A stretch of DNA of 64,000 nt from Rhipicephalus microplus (Eukaryota > Arthropoda > Arachnida > Ixodida > Ixodidae), in NCBI RefSeq assembly GCF_043290135.1, contig NC_134702.1, positions 192,046,491 to 192,110,490 on the forward strand. Reading direction: 5' to 3'. A model generated the notes under the pieces. The model was not told the DNA's origin, made no database searches, and saw nothing but the letters and a program-made list of their open reading frames with translations. Shown here piece by piece: positions 9,561-20,755 of this stretch (position 1 is its first letter; each line of letters opens with the position of its first letter). The position numbers were made by a program, and so were the translations under genes.

Positions 9561-9845
9561 ACTACAGAAACATCACCCCACCGCGGCGGTCTAGTGGCTA
9601 AGGTACTCGGCTGCTGACCCGCAAGTCGCGGGTTCGATTCCCGGCTGCGGCGGCTGCATTTCCGATGGAGGCGGAAATGTTGTAGGCCCGTGTGCTCAGA
9701 TTTGGGTGCACGTTAAAGAACCCCAGGTGGTCTAAATTTCCGGAGCCCTCCACTACGGCGTCTCTCATAATCATATAGTGGTTTTGGGACGTTAAACCCC
9801 ACATATCAATCAATAAATCAATAGAACTACAGAAACATCAGCCCA
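9561..9845 (+). repeat. Target-site duplication around the SINE
   Basis: ACTACAGAAACATCACCCCA at 9561-9580 recurs at 9826-9845 with one mismatch (G for C). The two 20-base copies exactly bracket the SINE and prove it is one retroposed unit. Confidence 0.93.
9581..9825 (+). mobile_element. tRNA-derived SINE (Ruka-like)
   Basis: 245-bp element with a polymerase III promoter. The A-box-like part is TAGTGGCTAAGGTACTCGG and the B box is GGTTCGATTCC, inside a tRNA-like head. The body then reads GGAGGCGGAAATGTTGTAGG, TGCACGTTAAAGAACCCCAG and TTTTGGGACGTTAAACCCCA. It ends in ATCAATCAATAAATCA units. This matches Ruka, a SINE described in Rhipicephalus ticks, as I recall it. It is transcribed by RNA polymerase III and moved by a LINE's machinery. 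One mismatch in the 20-bp duplication suggests a fairly recent insertion. Confidence 0.92.
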
Positions 9846-9959
9846 CTGGCAGCAGCTACTGTTGCTAGTCACTGAAACGTCACCTGATGCCCTTTCTCAT
9901 GTGAAGTGTGGACAAGGCATCGAATTTCAAAAAATGGCAGCATATTCATAGAGTGAATG

Positions 9960-10200
9960 ATAGAGAGTGGGGCGAAGCATTCGTCCGTCCATTCGTTCTT
10001 GCTTCCGTCCGTCTATGCGGCGGTCTTTGTGACCGTCCGTGCTCCATTCGCCCCTCCGTGCGTGCGTCTGTTCGCGCGTCCGCACGTTCACTTGTGCGGC
10101 CGTCCTTGCGTTCGTCCATGCGTCCAAAACGTCGGTGCAGCCATTCGTGAGTCCGTCCATCCATCTCTCTGTGTGTCCATTCGTCCATTTATTCAACACT
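9960..10200. repeat. Degenerate GTCCGTCCATTC minisatellite
   Basis: Irregular array of CCGTCCGTNN-type units on the plus strand (CATTCGTCCGTCCATTCG and similar). It begins after GAGTGAATGATAGAGAGTGG and GGCGAAGC. The array at 59250-59455 is the reverse complement of the same family and shares the GAGTGAATGATGAGTGGGG lead-in. Confidence 0.75.
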
Positions 10201-10557
10201 CTAAGTACCACAATCTCGCATCTTTTTATCATATATTCCTGATATAGAAGCACCGCCATCCAGCGGACATTTCAAGGACTAAACGACACGTGGCACACGC
10301 ACATTTTCCTACGGCTTCCGCTTCGTGTGTACTTCCCACTTTAACCACCTCGACTTCATGGTATCTACTAGTTCACTGTATTCATGGCACTGTGGACCAA
10401 CACTCGCTAAACCTTTCTAAAACGAAGGACGTTACGCCCGGCGAGTATGACATCGCAACTCTTTCTTGTCAGATGTTTCTCAGTGTACATCTCAATGCTC
10501 GCTAATGGGAAAGGAAAGACTTTAGTTCACTGCGACTTTAGTTAACGCGCACGCTAA
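10201..10557. other. Unassigned
   Basis: DNA between the minisatellite and the 3' end of the I-clade LINE. It may be the right part of the minisatellite-bearing repeat. No gene is seen. Confidence 0.5.
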
Positions 10558-10564
10558 GAATTTT

Positions 10565-11076
10565 TTATTGTTCAACAGCGCACAGGAGAAATCTCCCACC
10601 AGCACCACCTTGCAGGTCCAAACGTAAGACTGGGTACATACTACGACTACGACAACGACTACGACTACGAGGGACGAATGGGTGCCGCTTAAGGAGCTTC
10701 ACTTCTAAAACAAGCTGTTCGCAAAGCCCGCGACGCAGTGTTGAAAGCACAGATTGTAGGGCAGCCCTTGAGTCGCTGAAAATTGACCATTGTTGCGGTG
10801 GTCTCCGAATAACCACAGAAAGTGCTGCGCAAAAAGCAGCTAGTTGGGCTGCTGTAGATGCCGTCGAGTGGTGAGTCCCAATATATATATGCGCTGTCTG
10901 AACATTCCTCGTGCCAAAGAATAAGATATGGTTGTTTTACCACATGAAAGCTCAGATTTCCTCCAGATTACTGGCACACTAAAATGCACTGTGGGTCGAA
11001 TAACAAACCAAGAGTGTATCGAAGGTTTGGATGCAGAAGTGAAGCCCGAGGGAAGTTTCTTGTACTTCACAATCAT
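10565..11076 (-). pseudogene. I-clade ORF2, RNase H domain
   Basis: The frame 10816-10565 contains PPQQWSIFSDSRAALQSVLS. The S-D-S/K-A-A-L segment is the second acidic site of RNase H, and LCEQLVLEVKLLKRH follows it. Upstream frames 11076-10840 and 10943-10689 hold decayed sequence where the first T-D-G-S motif belongs; I cannot see a clean one. A short ACGACT-rich stretch (about 10640-10672) interrupts the C-terminal part. The domain removes element RNA from RNA-DNA hybrids in intact I elements. Confidence 0.75.
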
Positions 11077-11571
11077 TTTAGCGAACGATGCTTGGCGCCT
11101 CTCTGAAGGTTAAGGGAGCACGATAAAGTGCCTGATGTGAGTTCTCAGTACTTGTACAGCAATGTGAGTTTGTACTTGATAGTCACCAGCAATTGCAATT
11201 GCTGCATTTGTTGGCGTACATCTGGGCTCACAGGGCACACTATCAGTGCTTGGGCTTGTACTGCCTGTAGAACACGAACATTGTTCTTGCAGGTATTGCT
11301 CAGCAAGGGAAGCTTTATCTCAGGAAACCGAGAAACAGGGCTCTGTAGAGTTTCATCATTGCATCTACTGACATCCGCCACGTCTTTCCTGCCAGGACCT
11401 TGAACGATTGGGAAATAGCCACCAGGCGCGCCTTCATATAGGCCACATGCAGACACCAAGAGAGGGCCCTGTAAATAACGATGGCCTAAAACTGGTGGGT
11501 TCTGGTGTAAACATTGGGACGCGCGCAGATTCAGATGACATAAGGGGTCATTACTTTGTGAGTTAGGGCCA

Positions 11572-12603
11572 TCAGCGCGCATTTTCTGGTGATATGCTGA
11601 GACCTTGTTTTAACAAGTAGTTGGCAATCATAGTTGCTGCTTTTTGAAGCCGGGAAGGTATCTGAGGACGTGTGACTGCCGAAGTCCAGACACAGATGTC
11701 GTCTGCGTATATTGAGATTTTGATGGTGTTTGGCAAGTATTCAGCAAGGCCAATTAGTGCAAGATCGAATAGCGTCGGGCTAAGAACACCACCTTGAGGA
11801 ACACCCCTGGAAGTATAGCGTAGCGTAGTGTGGCCATCTTCCGTTAAAACAACGAATAATCTTGCAGCCAGGTAACTCGAAGTCCACCAAAAAACTCGAC
11901 CACCAAGGCAAACCACCGCAAGAGCACCCGAAATTGCTTCATGTAGTACATTCACATACGCGCTTTTCACATTTGGAAACAAAGCTCTCGATTGTCGCTT
12001 ACGGCATCTTTCGTGCTAAACGTACAAATCTAGATCAACGACATTGTCAATGGAAGAATGGTCGCGTCAGAAACCAGCCATATAAATCGGATAAATCTTG
12101 TGGTGTTCAACATATCACTACAGGCGGCCTATTATCGTCCTTTCGATTATCTTTCGTACACAGCTGGCAAGTGCTATGGGTGGTGGGAGGCGTGTTCGAG
12201 TGGGGATTCGCCCTGCTTAAAAGCTGGAAACGAAGCGGCTTTCTTTCCAGTCGTCAGGAACATTGCCATTTTGCCACAAGATGTTGTAAAGGCTAGACAG
12301 TTCTCTCCTTACACTTTCCCCAAGGCTGCACAAGGCTCGGTACGGAATACCATCTGTACCCGCAGAAGGTGAACGCTTGCAGAGAGCTAGTGCCGCCTCG
12401 AGCTCCTCCATTGTAAAGGGGAGGTCCATTTGGTCGTCCCTGGAACGGGGGACGTCACCTCTCACTGGAGAATCTGGACGAGTGGCTCGGTTGACGATCT
12501 GCACACAGAAATCTTCTTCGACATCGATGTCTTGCCGCCCTAGAAAGAGCGCGAGTGCTTTGATTGGAAAACGCTGTTTCATAGGGAGACGCAGATCTTG
12601 CAC
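11572..12603 (-). pseudogene. I-clade ORF2, reverse transcriptase
   Basis: Two frames. The first, 12603-12217, carries PFTMEELEAALALCKRSPSA, then GTDGIPYRAL and the G-N-V-P-D-D-W-K motif, the fingers part. The second, 11982-11572, carries FWWTSSYLAARLF, TLRYTSRGVPQGGVLSPTLF and ISIYADDICVWTSAVTRPQI. The catalytic Y-A-D-D box is intact. About 235 bases between the frames hold the missing palm segments in shifted frames. Strong resemblance to tick I-clade polymerases. Confidence 0.9.
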
Positions 12604-12872
12604 CGTTTTCCGAATGTGTGAGAGTGGCTTGCGAGGGCCTAGTGAGTGACAAAATGTTGTTCATCATTCCGACGCTAATCTATCCACGCGATACTGAATA
12701 TTCTTTTGCCTGACAGCCCTAAGATCGTGGCTTGAGTTTGTGCGCCGACACCGACGCTCCGCCTGGCGTCGAAACGCTCAGAGTCACTCTAACTCAATGT
12801 CAAAGTCGTTTCGTGCGGAAGATATCGTCACCGTGTGAGTGGCGTTTTGAATTGCGCTTCTAATTGTTTGCT

Positions 12873-13655
12873 CTAACCCAGATCGTAGGCCATCGCTGCA
12901 AGCATCTTCCATGTCAGATTTGAAGTTCGTTCATCGGACCGCTCGAATGGTCGTCCGTTGCCACAACTAGACAAGCTTTTCATGTTAAAGTGGATTAGGA
13001 TTGGATAACTTCCTCGTGTCTCAACATCTCGAAACCACTTGACGTAACTCGCGAAAGAATTGGATACAAAATCAAGGTTGAGACAGCTGCCGCATGTCAC
13101 CCCTTGAGGAAAAGTGGCGCTACCGTTGTTCAGGAGAGTAAGGCCATAGTTGTAGGCGATGTTTGCTAACCTGCGTCCTCTTGCATTTGTCGGCGTGCTT
13201 TCCTATGCGGGATGGTGGGCATTGAAATCACCTATGATGACCCATAATGCAGGGCACACTCTAAAAATGTACGCTAATCTCCTGGAATCGAGATTTTCTG
13301 ATAACACTATATAAACGCCCAAGAAATTGAACATGAGTTTGTTCTTTTTCACTGTGATGCAGAGATACTGATTGTGATCGTCAGACGCAATAGGTTGCGC
13401 AACGTACGTCAGTTCACGATGAACAAAGACGGTGATTTTACTGCACGCACAATTTGTTGAAAACATTACAGCTTCGTACTCCGAAAGTCTTATTGTTTTC
13501 AACCTATTGGGTTCATTAATGACGATGAGTGGCAACACGTTGGTATACACAAACTGACGAAATTCGGAAAAGGCGTGATTTTAGTCCTCCGGCGCTCTAT
13601 TGGATGACGGATGCAGCCTTGACTTCTTTACGAAATGGTGAGGTGTGTGTAGCCA
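12873..13655 (-). pseudogene. I-clade ORF2, endonuclease
   Basis: A likely ORF2 start at about 13655 reads MATHTSPFRKEVKAASVIQ, followed at once by a stop where W-N-A-R would be expected. Frame 13550-13203 then gives LIVINEPNR (catalytic glutamate), YEAVMFSTNCACSKITVFVH and WVIIGDFNAHHP (catalytic D and N). Frame 13100-12873 gives TCGSCLNLDFVSNSFASYVK and DVETRGSYPILIHFNMK, where the terminal S-D-H is degraded to S-Y-P. The product would nick target DNA; this copy is inactive. Confidence 0.85.
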
Positions 13656-13699
13656 TCTTCCTAGTAGAGAGTTTCAAGCCCTGACTTTATGGCGTCCAT

Positions 13700-14900
13700 A
13701 CTCTAAGTGAGCTTCGAGCAGATACTGTATTCATGTCAACTAAAATAGCTCGGATGGCTTCCATGAAATATTGCAGCACCAAGAACACTTGACAATCTGT
13801 TTTAGGCAAATCTTCCATGACTGGAGACGGCTCTGGTGTGGCCGGAACCTGCTGAGATTCCTTGGCAGAAGAGCAGGTCGGGAGCGTGGGCTATACCTCC
13901 AGAGAAAGAGTTTTCTCCGCTTCTTTAGTAGAAGTGGTGGTCCTTTTGTGGCGCTACTGAGTGACTGCTAAAAAGAGGGAACTAGCATTTCGGGGAATGA
14001 AATGCTAGTTGAAGACTTTCGATCATGCTAAGGTCGACGCCGACGCCGGACTACTTCGGCTGCGACCCTGTGTGCCGAGTTTTCTCGGGCCATTTGTTTC
14101 TGAACGACACGCTCCTTTTGGATACGAGGACAGTCTTACGACGAAACAGCGTGAGGACCGCTGCAGTTGGCGCACTTCACAGTAGTCGCCCGACAGGTGT
14201 CTTCGGCATGAGGTTCAGCGCAACAGTGACACAGTCGTGAGTTTGGGCATACGCCCTTGACGTGTCCTAGCCTGAAGCAATGATGACATTGAAGTGGCTT
14301 TTAGATGAATGGTTGAACCGAATGTCGGAAATATCCAACTTAAACGTGGGACGGTATACAATCTGCCTTGAAAAACGCGTTTACGTAGCGCGTATTTCCA
14401 AGGTGCGGCACTTCCGTAATGACAGTTCCCTCGTTTTCAGGCTTGATGAGGGTAGGCAAGTTAACATTAGGAATGGCATTGTCGATGTCAAAAATTACAC
14501 CACCAATTGATTTATCTTCTATTGGAATAAAAGGGTGCATTTTAATGTCGCCTAGCTCAGTCATTTGTTGCAGCTGTCCTAGCGCACTCACATCGTGCAC
14601 GTCCATGGCGAGAATATTCTTCCTTGGGTTTACTCTAACGTCCTTAATTTGATCTGGCACCACACAATCCAGATCAACAGAAAGGGCTTGCCTGTTCCGC
14701 AGTCGTAGGTTGCTTGAAGGATCTTCGGCATGAAGATGATGACGCGTGGTCAGCGCGCAGGCCTTCCCTGTACATTCGCTGTACTTTCAGGAGCTGATGC
14801 TGATGTATTGGCAGTCCTTCTCTTCGCCCTCTTACCCCGAACAGGTATAAAAATGTCATCGTATGTGTCGTCTACCGACATAGAATAGAGATCGGTGTCT
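13700..14900 (-). pseudogene. I-clade ORF1 (gag-like, CCHC zinc knuckles)
   Basis: Frame 14663-14340 reads IKDVRVNPRKNILAMDVHDV, HPFIPIEDKSIGGVIFDID and KPENEGTVITEVPHLGNTRY, the conserved RNA-binding ORF1 core. Just downstream, in shifted frames, are two cysteine clusters: CHHCFRLGHVKGVC (CX2CX4HX4C) near 14265, and KCANCSGPHAV followed by QKQMARENSAHRVAAEVVRR. The tail near 13800 reads VMEDLPKTDCQVFLVLQYFM. ORF1 proteins coat element RNA in the cytoplasm. The upstream part (SVDDTYDDIFIPVRGKRAKR) lies near 14880-14820. Confidence 0.8.
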
Positions 14901-14985
14901 ACAGTGTCACTGGGAGAGCCAGCTCACTTCCTTGTAGTGGACGGGTGTGAGGACCTCTGACCAGGCGGGCCTCTGGCATGCTCCG

Positions 14986-15429
14986 CGGCTATCACCGCAA
15001 AACGGGGAGGTCCGGCATCTTAAAAAAACCAATGGTTTCACTAAAAAGTACAGAGTGCAGAAACAAGCGTTCTTTTAAAGAAACACTTCTGCGTAAGGCA
15101 GAGTATCTATTACAAGAAATGAAATATTGTTCCGTTTACTCATTCATTCCGCAAAAAGTAAAAAGAATGTATGCTGCCAGCCCAGCTCTGGGTAAATACA
15201 AGCTTAGCTGAAATAGTGCTATTGCAACGCGTGTATATTTAGTTAATTTTATGTGACCAATCTGTTACATTTGCATTGACTACCACCGGCTAACAGCAGT
15301 AGAATGTCTGGGAACCTACCGTATAAATAAATAGTTGTTATGATATACTACCAGCTGCTTTAGGCACTTTAGTTATCCCCCGCCGCCTGGGTCTCTGACC
15401 GGCATTGTGCGAAGAAAAGAAAAAAGAAA
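14986..15429. other. Unassigned
   Basis: AT-rich stretch between the I-clade LINE and family copy B. A 77-residue plus frame at 14978-15211 has no recognised domain. Nothing else was seen. Confidence 0.6.
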
Positions 15430-16131
15430 TTGGCCAACGATCTGCATGTTTCACTGCAAATGTCGTCTAAAGACGATAGTCTTGCGTCTTGAGAGAGTGA
15501 ACAAAACATTTGTTTCGTGTTCTTCGCGAGAAAATTGCTGAATTGTATTCTGGAGGCACTGCGTCAGAGAGTCTCGATCCATGCAGCGACGGCAAACGAG
15601 CGCATCGAGGAACGTTAGACACGAGCGCTATCTGGCAGTTATGTTGGAACATGAAGGAAGGCGTGCGCACCTGTCGCGAAGGTGATAAGGTGTAGAGCAC
15701 AAAGCGACGGGCAGGTGCCACCGCCGTATCATCTTAGCAAAGTGTTATAAACACTTGCCTTTTTTGAGCATTGCGTTGCATTGTCAGCGCATTGTGAGAA
15801 ACGCTACGGTCTTTAGAATTACCTATGTATGCCTTCTCTATAAATACACACATATGAAATATTGACGTGTTGTTAAGGTGCTTCAGATATGCGCATAATT
15901 GCTTTTTAATTCACAATCGCACAAGTATGAACGCTCAAACTTCAGCAATACTGGAGCGCACTGCAGATGAGGTTGGCCGTTTCGGGTGTTGTTTGGCGCC
16001 GTTTGGTGTATTAAGGCAGACAAACAGGCAAATCTACAGACACACAGGCAGACAGACAGACAGAAAGAAAGACAGAGAGACCGAAATTTTTTGGGCGAAG
16101 TATCCCAAGAAAAGACTACTGTCTTCAAAAG
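15430..16131 (-). mobile_element. Non-autonomous (CTGT)n family, copy B
   Basis: Reverse-complement copy of the family in the copy A entry. It has GGCCAACGATCTGCATG at the left, AAAGACGATAGTCTTGCGTC near 15468, the CGGGCAGGTGCCACCGCCG block near 15706, then the microsatellite as CAGACAGACAGACAG near 16050, and AAGACTACTGTCTTC at 16112-16126. It keeps the inverted repeats better than copy A. There is no coding frame. Confidence 0.85.
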
Positions 16132-17311
16132 ATTGAAAGGATAGTCAGTAATTAGCAACGTTGGTAATAAGCCAAAAAAACATCAATGCTCTTTGAAACT
16201 ATTTCACAAAAATGACTCATACGCGTGATATAGGGCAAAAAGAGTGGAAAGATATTGTAGGCCTCAATTACGCACGTCATACTTCTCAGAGCAGATTAAA
16301 TCAGTCATCATCATCTGTCTGGCTGATAATTATTGTTTGTGGGTGTGCGCATATCACTGAATTCTTGAAGCTCGTTCGCTCTCGATTTCCCGTCGAATGA
16401 ACATCGTTACAAAAACTCGTCATATTATGTGAAAAATTTGGCAGACACCACGTAAATGTGAACTGATGTTATGCGAAGCTTGCGGCGAAAAGTAAACTGT
16501 GATGTTATCTCTTATTGAAGGAAATTTAGATATGAGCAAATGTTGCACACATTATTATATTTTGAAAAGTTTGAGCTGTTTCATATAACCAGTTTTTTAC
16601 AACTAACGTAATGATGTCAAATGGAAAATGAATATAAGGAACACCCAAAGCGCTAAGCTGGTGTGTAGCGCTTGTGATCGCAAGGATGGTAGCCATAGAT
16701 AGTGCTACGCAGAGTAACTTTGCTGGATGGCACTTCTCGAGAATTCACGGTTACCGAACGTGACAGCTTGATCACAGCTGTACCTAAGTAATGTTTAAAA
16801 AGATATATAGTGAGCGCTTCAACCACAATCGAAGTTTCACCTACGCTACGCCTTCATGGAGTCTCTTTCCAAAGCAGTTTTGAGACCTGACGGGTGCCTG
16901 AATAGGCTGTTTTCCAAAGCTGTTATGTCTAGCTTTGTTGCACAATACTTGACTGTCATGCAGAAAGTCAAGGTTTGATTCCGGTCAAGACCTTGAATAA
17001 CGCAGCTAGTGTCAATTTTTAAGATTCTTAGCGATCGTTTATAAATTTCCAATGCCAATGATCGTCGTTCATGAGTAGAGACAAACTGTCAATCACCTGT
17101 GACGCATACCCGCATACAATGTTCCGTGGTATGTGTGTATGCGCCACAGAGGCGTGTCTGAAGTAAAGCGTTTGGCGGAATACACGACTTGCTTGTCATA
17201 TTACTCTGGTCATGACCAGCCAGAATATTTGTCAAATATTCTCATCCTTTCTCCTTAATTTTGTTCCAGTCCATGTTAAGCAGGTTATCATAAGATTACC
17301 CAATGTAGACG
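16132..17311. other. Unassigned
   Basis: About 1.2 kb of AT-rich DNA without recognisable genes, RNA genes or element ends. Short frames such as 16846-17058 (minus) have no identifiable domain. Confidence 0.6.
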
Positions 17312-17374
17312 GCTAGATAAACAAACAGACAGACAGACAGACACACACACAGACAGACAGACAGACCAACCGTC

Positions 17375-17465
<91 letters not shown>

Positions 17466-17466
17466 C

Positions 17467-17515
<49 letters not shown>
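17312..17515. repeat. (ACAG)n then (ATAG)n microsatellite
   Basis: A compound tetranucleotide array. ACAG units run from about 17325 to 17431 and are followed by ATAG units up to 17515. It abuts the LTR at 17516. The other end of that LTR element (22444 onwards) also enters ATAG-type repeats, so the element probably inserted into this microsatellite. Confidence 0.95.
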
Positions 17516-17721
17516 TGTAGCGAGAGGAAGAGAGACGTGTGAAATGTCGTCACTTTATTCTTCAAGGTCAAAGTAGAGCGGCAATGGCTGCCTGCGTCCT
17601 AGTCATCAGGCGCAAGTACTCGTTTTTTTCTCTAGTGCGCGCCTCAAGGACCGAGCTAGAGCAGTGCGGGAGGTGCACCGTTGGGACTACAAAATTATGA
17701 TGTGGAGGATGAAGGCACTCA
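17516..17721 (-). repeat. 3' LTR of a decayed LTR retrotransposon
   Basis: 206 bp aligned to the LTR at 22239-22443. Shared blocks on the plus strand are TGTAGCGA at the left edge, CACTTTATTCTTCAAGGTCA (20 bases, identical), GAGCGGC, a TCCTAG and CAGGCGC block, and GAAGG near the right edge. On the minus strand it starts TGAGTGCC and reads AATAAAGTG, a polyadenylation-like signal. Just upstream on the minus strand lies a purine tract, AGGAGGGGGTGGGGGG. Confidence 0.75.
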
Positions 17722-17745
17722 GGGTCTGCCCCCCACCCCCTCCTA
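17722..17745 (-). other. Polypurine tract
   Basis: On the minus strand, AGGAGGGGGTGGGGGG followed by CAGACCC lies directly upstream of the 3' LTR. This is the expected place for the plus-strand primer of reverse transcription. Confidence 0.65.
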
Positions 17746-18120
17746 TTTAACGCTTCGCGTGCTTTCAAAGGTATGTGCAAAATAAAAAGCAAAAGGGACA
17801 GATTCAAAGTAGGTGAGAGACAGCCTGTGGGTTGTTCATGGGCAAGCCTTAGTCGTCATCGTGAAAAACGTTGGGTATTCAAGAGTTTCGGTGGACGACA
17901 CTGGGAGCCGCGGAGAGGGCGATGTGCGCCAACTGATGATGTAGGTAGCGGTGACGCAACATGCCGAGGACCTCATGGCCACCGGCGTAGGTAGCATCAT
18001 CAGTCGCCACTCAGATAACTCCGCAAATGAGATGATGTCGAGTGCGGCGATGGCTCGTGTAGGCAGGTGTCGAAATAGCTACGTGATCGACGTAGGCATG
18101 AGCTTCGGCGAGAACGTCAT
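17746..18120. other. Interior of LTR element, unassigned
   Basis: Sequence between the purine tract and the nested LINE. No gag or pol motif is visible on either strand. The CAACTGATGATGTAGGTAGC region does not fit any domain I know. Confidence 0.5.
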
Positions 18121-19045
18121 ATGATAGACCTAACATTGACAAAAACTTCTCAGCGCCACTCCCTAATCACTGCGGTGTACAATTATTCAGGTACCAACGA
18201 AGATCTTTTCCAGGACCTTTCTAATCAGTACATAGTCACTGTTACTTCGGTTGATCTTCCATTCTACACTGTGGTGGATAATCCAGCCCTTAATTCCCAG
18301 ACTACAATATCAGAAGTAAAGTCCACAGTTTCACAATTGAGACCCCACTCAGCGCCTCGCCCGGGTAAAATTACAAGTAAAATCTTACGAAGCATTGACA
18401 AAGAGTCACTTGATACGCTCACATCTTATCTGCAAATGGTTTGGGAGTCGGGAGAATTACCAACACTATAGAAAACTGCCACAGTCATTTTCTAAGTAAA
18501 CCAGCCAGCTCACTCCCTATCAAGAAGCTTCGTCCGATATTTGTCAGATCTTGAGTTGGCAAGGTACTGGAGCACGTTATTCATACTTTAATGAAAATTT
18601 TAAATGGAAGTGCAGGCCCTCTACTCACATACAATATTCGCAATCCGTCTTAAGCTTTCGACACAAGACGTTATAGTGCAACTGAAGAGTCACATTATCG
18701 ACGGTGAAGACAGCTCTCGGTACGGAACCAGTGATATTTTGGGGCTAGACCTCACTAAGACATTTGACAATGTGCTACATCCATCTAACCTAGACGCCCT
18801 CGCTACGCTCAACGTAGGCGCCCGTAACTACCGTTACATCCGCAACTTTCTAACGGACAGAGTAGCCGCACACTCAGTCAACAATTTCATTGCACTCTCT
18901 ATCACTCTGGGTGGAAAACGGACGCCACAGGGATAGTCATTCTCTCTATTTTTTTCCAACCTGGCCAGGCTTGACCTTCCGCTACTTCTAGAAGATATAC
19001 TTGATGTCTGCCACAGCATATACGTGGACGATATCACGTGGTGAA
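18121..19045 (+). pseudogene. I-clade reverse transcriptase
   Basis: Frame 18121-18471 reads VKSTVSQLRPHSAPRPGKIT, then SKILRSIDKESLDTLTSYLQ and WESGELPTL, the fingers. Frame 18604-18936 reads RLKLSTQDVIVQLKSHIID, ILGLDLTKTFDNVLHPSNLD (catalytic D of the L-D-x-x-K-A-F-D box) and HSVNNFIALSITLGGKRTPQ, then a stop in place of G-S. A later piece near 18999-19043 reads DVCHSIYVDDITW, the Y-x-D-D box, followed by a stop. Stops and frame changes make it inactive. Confidence 0.87.
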
Positions 19046-19629
19046 TCGCCGAAGGTACCGACAGAGGGATACAGGATGCACTTCAATTGGCTATCGATAA
19101 AATCACAACTTACGCCGAACAACGAAAGTTGTCCTGTGTACCCCAAAAATGAGAGTTACTTCTTCATCGATATAGATCTCCGTAGAACAAAGATCTTCGC
19201 ACGATAAGTCAGCTTATGCAACATCACCCTCATAATAACAGTCTCTACCATTAGCGTATTGGGTTTTCGCATTCAGGAGAACGGTGGCTATTTTAAAACA
19301 ATGAAATTCTACACCATCGTGACTATCAAACTACCAGGCTCATCTTCCGCATCGCCCACGAACAGCACGTCATGAAATAGGCCAATATGATACGACTGGT
19401 CACCACCTTCTCCATAAGCAGAATTCCTTGCGTTGCTTCATTTATGAAACTAACGCTTACTGACAAGAAAAAAACTAAACAAATTTATCAGGCCCTGCTA
19501 CAAGTGCGCGCTGCATCTCCAAAGTCTACGCCCAATGCGAAAGTCAATGACCAAGGACTTCACAATAATATACACGAATTAATTGAAGCCCAACGTATAC
19601 CGCACTACGAATGATTAAGCCAACCTCCT

Positions 19630-20680
19630 ACAGGACGTCGTCTGATGTGCACACTACGCATACCTTACGTCTTCCAGTTTGGCAAGAAACACCCGATTCC
19701 TCCGGACGTTCGGGACACGTTCGTGATTCCCACCATAACACGCAATATGCACCCTGAATATAACCTCAAATGACCAGTCAGCCGCGCCAAGCAACTGGGC
19801 AAGCGCTACGCGCATGCCACGCACGTGGCGTATGTGGACGAAGCGGAATATCCTACGCATCAAACCATTGCCTTCGCTTTCGCCACAGTTCCGCAGCACG
19901 TAATTACCGCAACTAGCACCAATCGAGCAAACCAACCGAAAAAAGAAGCAGCCATCGCTCTATCTTTCGTCTAAACCCAAGCATCCTGCATTATCAGCGA
20001 CTTCAAGACTGTCATTCTCAACTTTATCCAAGGTTTGATCTCCCAACCGGCGCTCCACATTCTCACAAATACACTTCTGCTACGTCGCTGCCGCGTTGAG
20101 ATCATCTTGGCTCAGGGCCAATAGGGGCTTGCGGGGAAGGAACACCTTCATGACGCCACCCGAGCTCTCGTCCACCAGCCGCGACATTAAACAGAGCACC
20201 ACCCCTAGCGACCTGACACGTGTGAGCGAAAGGATGGTCTTCTCTTTTCGTGACAATGCGGGCGACAGAATGACTAACTTCAAAGAAATTGTGATGTATT
20301 ACCGCAAGGCATGACTTACCCACCACCAGACAAGTACCCTAGTAAGCAGCAATGCAATACTTGGCGTCTATTACTGACATGCACTTTCGCCTGTCCATCA
20401 CTGTACAGCCTCATTTACCCCACTGTTCCCACACCCTATTTCAAAGCATCCGGTGAACCTAACGCCAAGCTCGACCATATATATGGGCCTGCCTCGCAGC
20501 TACTCACTCAAATAAACACAGCACGACCCCTTCATTCACAATAACCACAGCCGAGCACTGGGAGGCTATGCTGCTCAGAAAGAGCCCGGAGAACCAGATC
20601 TGGGCTGTCCGGCTGACCGAGGACGCCGCCAGGATTCCAGCCTTGGCCACCGCCAAAAGAAGGGGGTTACAGAGGTGCTC
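19630..20680 (+). pseudogene. I-clade RNase H and C-terminal domain
   Basis: In one plus frame from about 19660: FGKKHPIPPDVRDTFVIPTI, then GKRYAHATHVAYVDEAEYPT (first RNase H acidic site, V-D-E-A) and NRANQPKKEAAIALSFV (E-x-x-A-I-A-L). Next come SCIISDFKTVILNFIQGLIS (S-D second site) and, further on, TYPPPDKYPSKQQCNTWRLL then LTCTFACPSLYSLIYP. These match the I-clade layout in ticks, where a P-P-P-H-x-x-L-x-R-x-x-A motif precedes a C-terminal cysteine region. The TAEHWEAMLLRKSPENQIWA segment near 20550 is the tail. Several stops are present. Confidence 0.78.
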
Positions 20681-20755
20681 ATTACCCGGCTCCCCGCCAC
20701 TTTCACCCCAGCAGGGACACTTTAATAAAGTTTGTTCCCTAACTCTTTCTCTAGA

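Larger units (their letters stand above)
10558..14985 (-). mobile_element. I-clade non-LTR retrotransposon, nearly full length
   Basis: Minus strand order: ORF1 with zinc knuckles (about 14900 to 13700), ORF2 endonuclease (about 13655 to 12873), reverse transcriptase (12603 to 11572), RNase H (about 11076 to 10600) and a 3' end CAATAAAAAATTC at 10558. An RNase H domain after the polymerase is typical of the I clade. All parts are present in the right order but in broken frames. The 5' boundary near 14985 is estimated. Confidence 0.88.
18121..20755 (+). mobile_element. I-clade non-LTR retrotransposon, 5'-truncated, nested
   Basis: Plus-strand LINE beginning within the polymerase and running through RNase H and the C-terminal region to a 3' end near AATAAAGTTTGTTCCC (about 20724-20755). 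Domains in order are RT (18121-19045), decayed connection, RNase H (about 19630-20090) and C-terminal domain (about 20290-20680). It belongs to a different I-clade lineage from the element at 10558-14985, as judged by motif wording. Confidence 0.82.

Noticed and set aside
9581..9660. Genuine tRNA gene
   Set aside because: The tRNA-like head continues into a SINE body with a tail and target duplications, and the cloverleaf is imperfect.
17296..17571. Frame encoding repeated C-L-S-V and Y-L-S-I units
   Set aside because: It is the translation of ACAG and ATAG microsatellites. The same applies to frames at 45474-45749, 50122-50344, 38849-39341 and 43718-44274.
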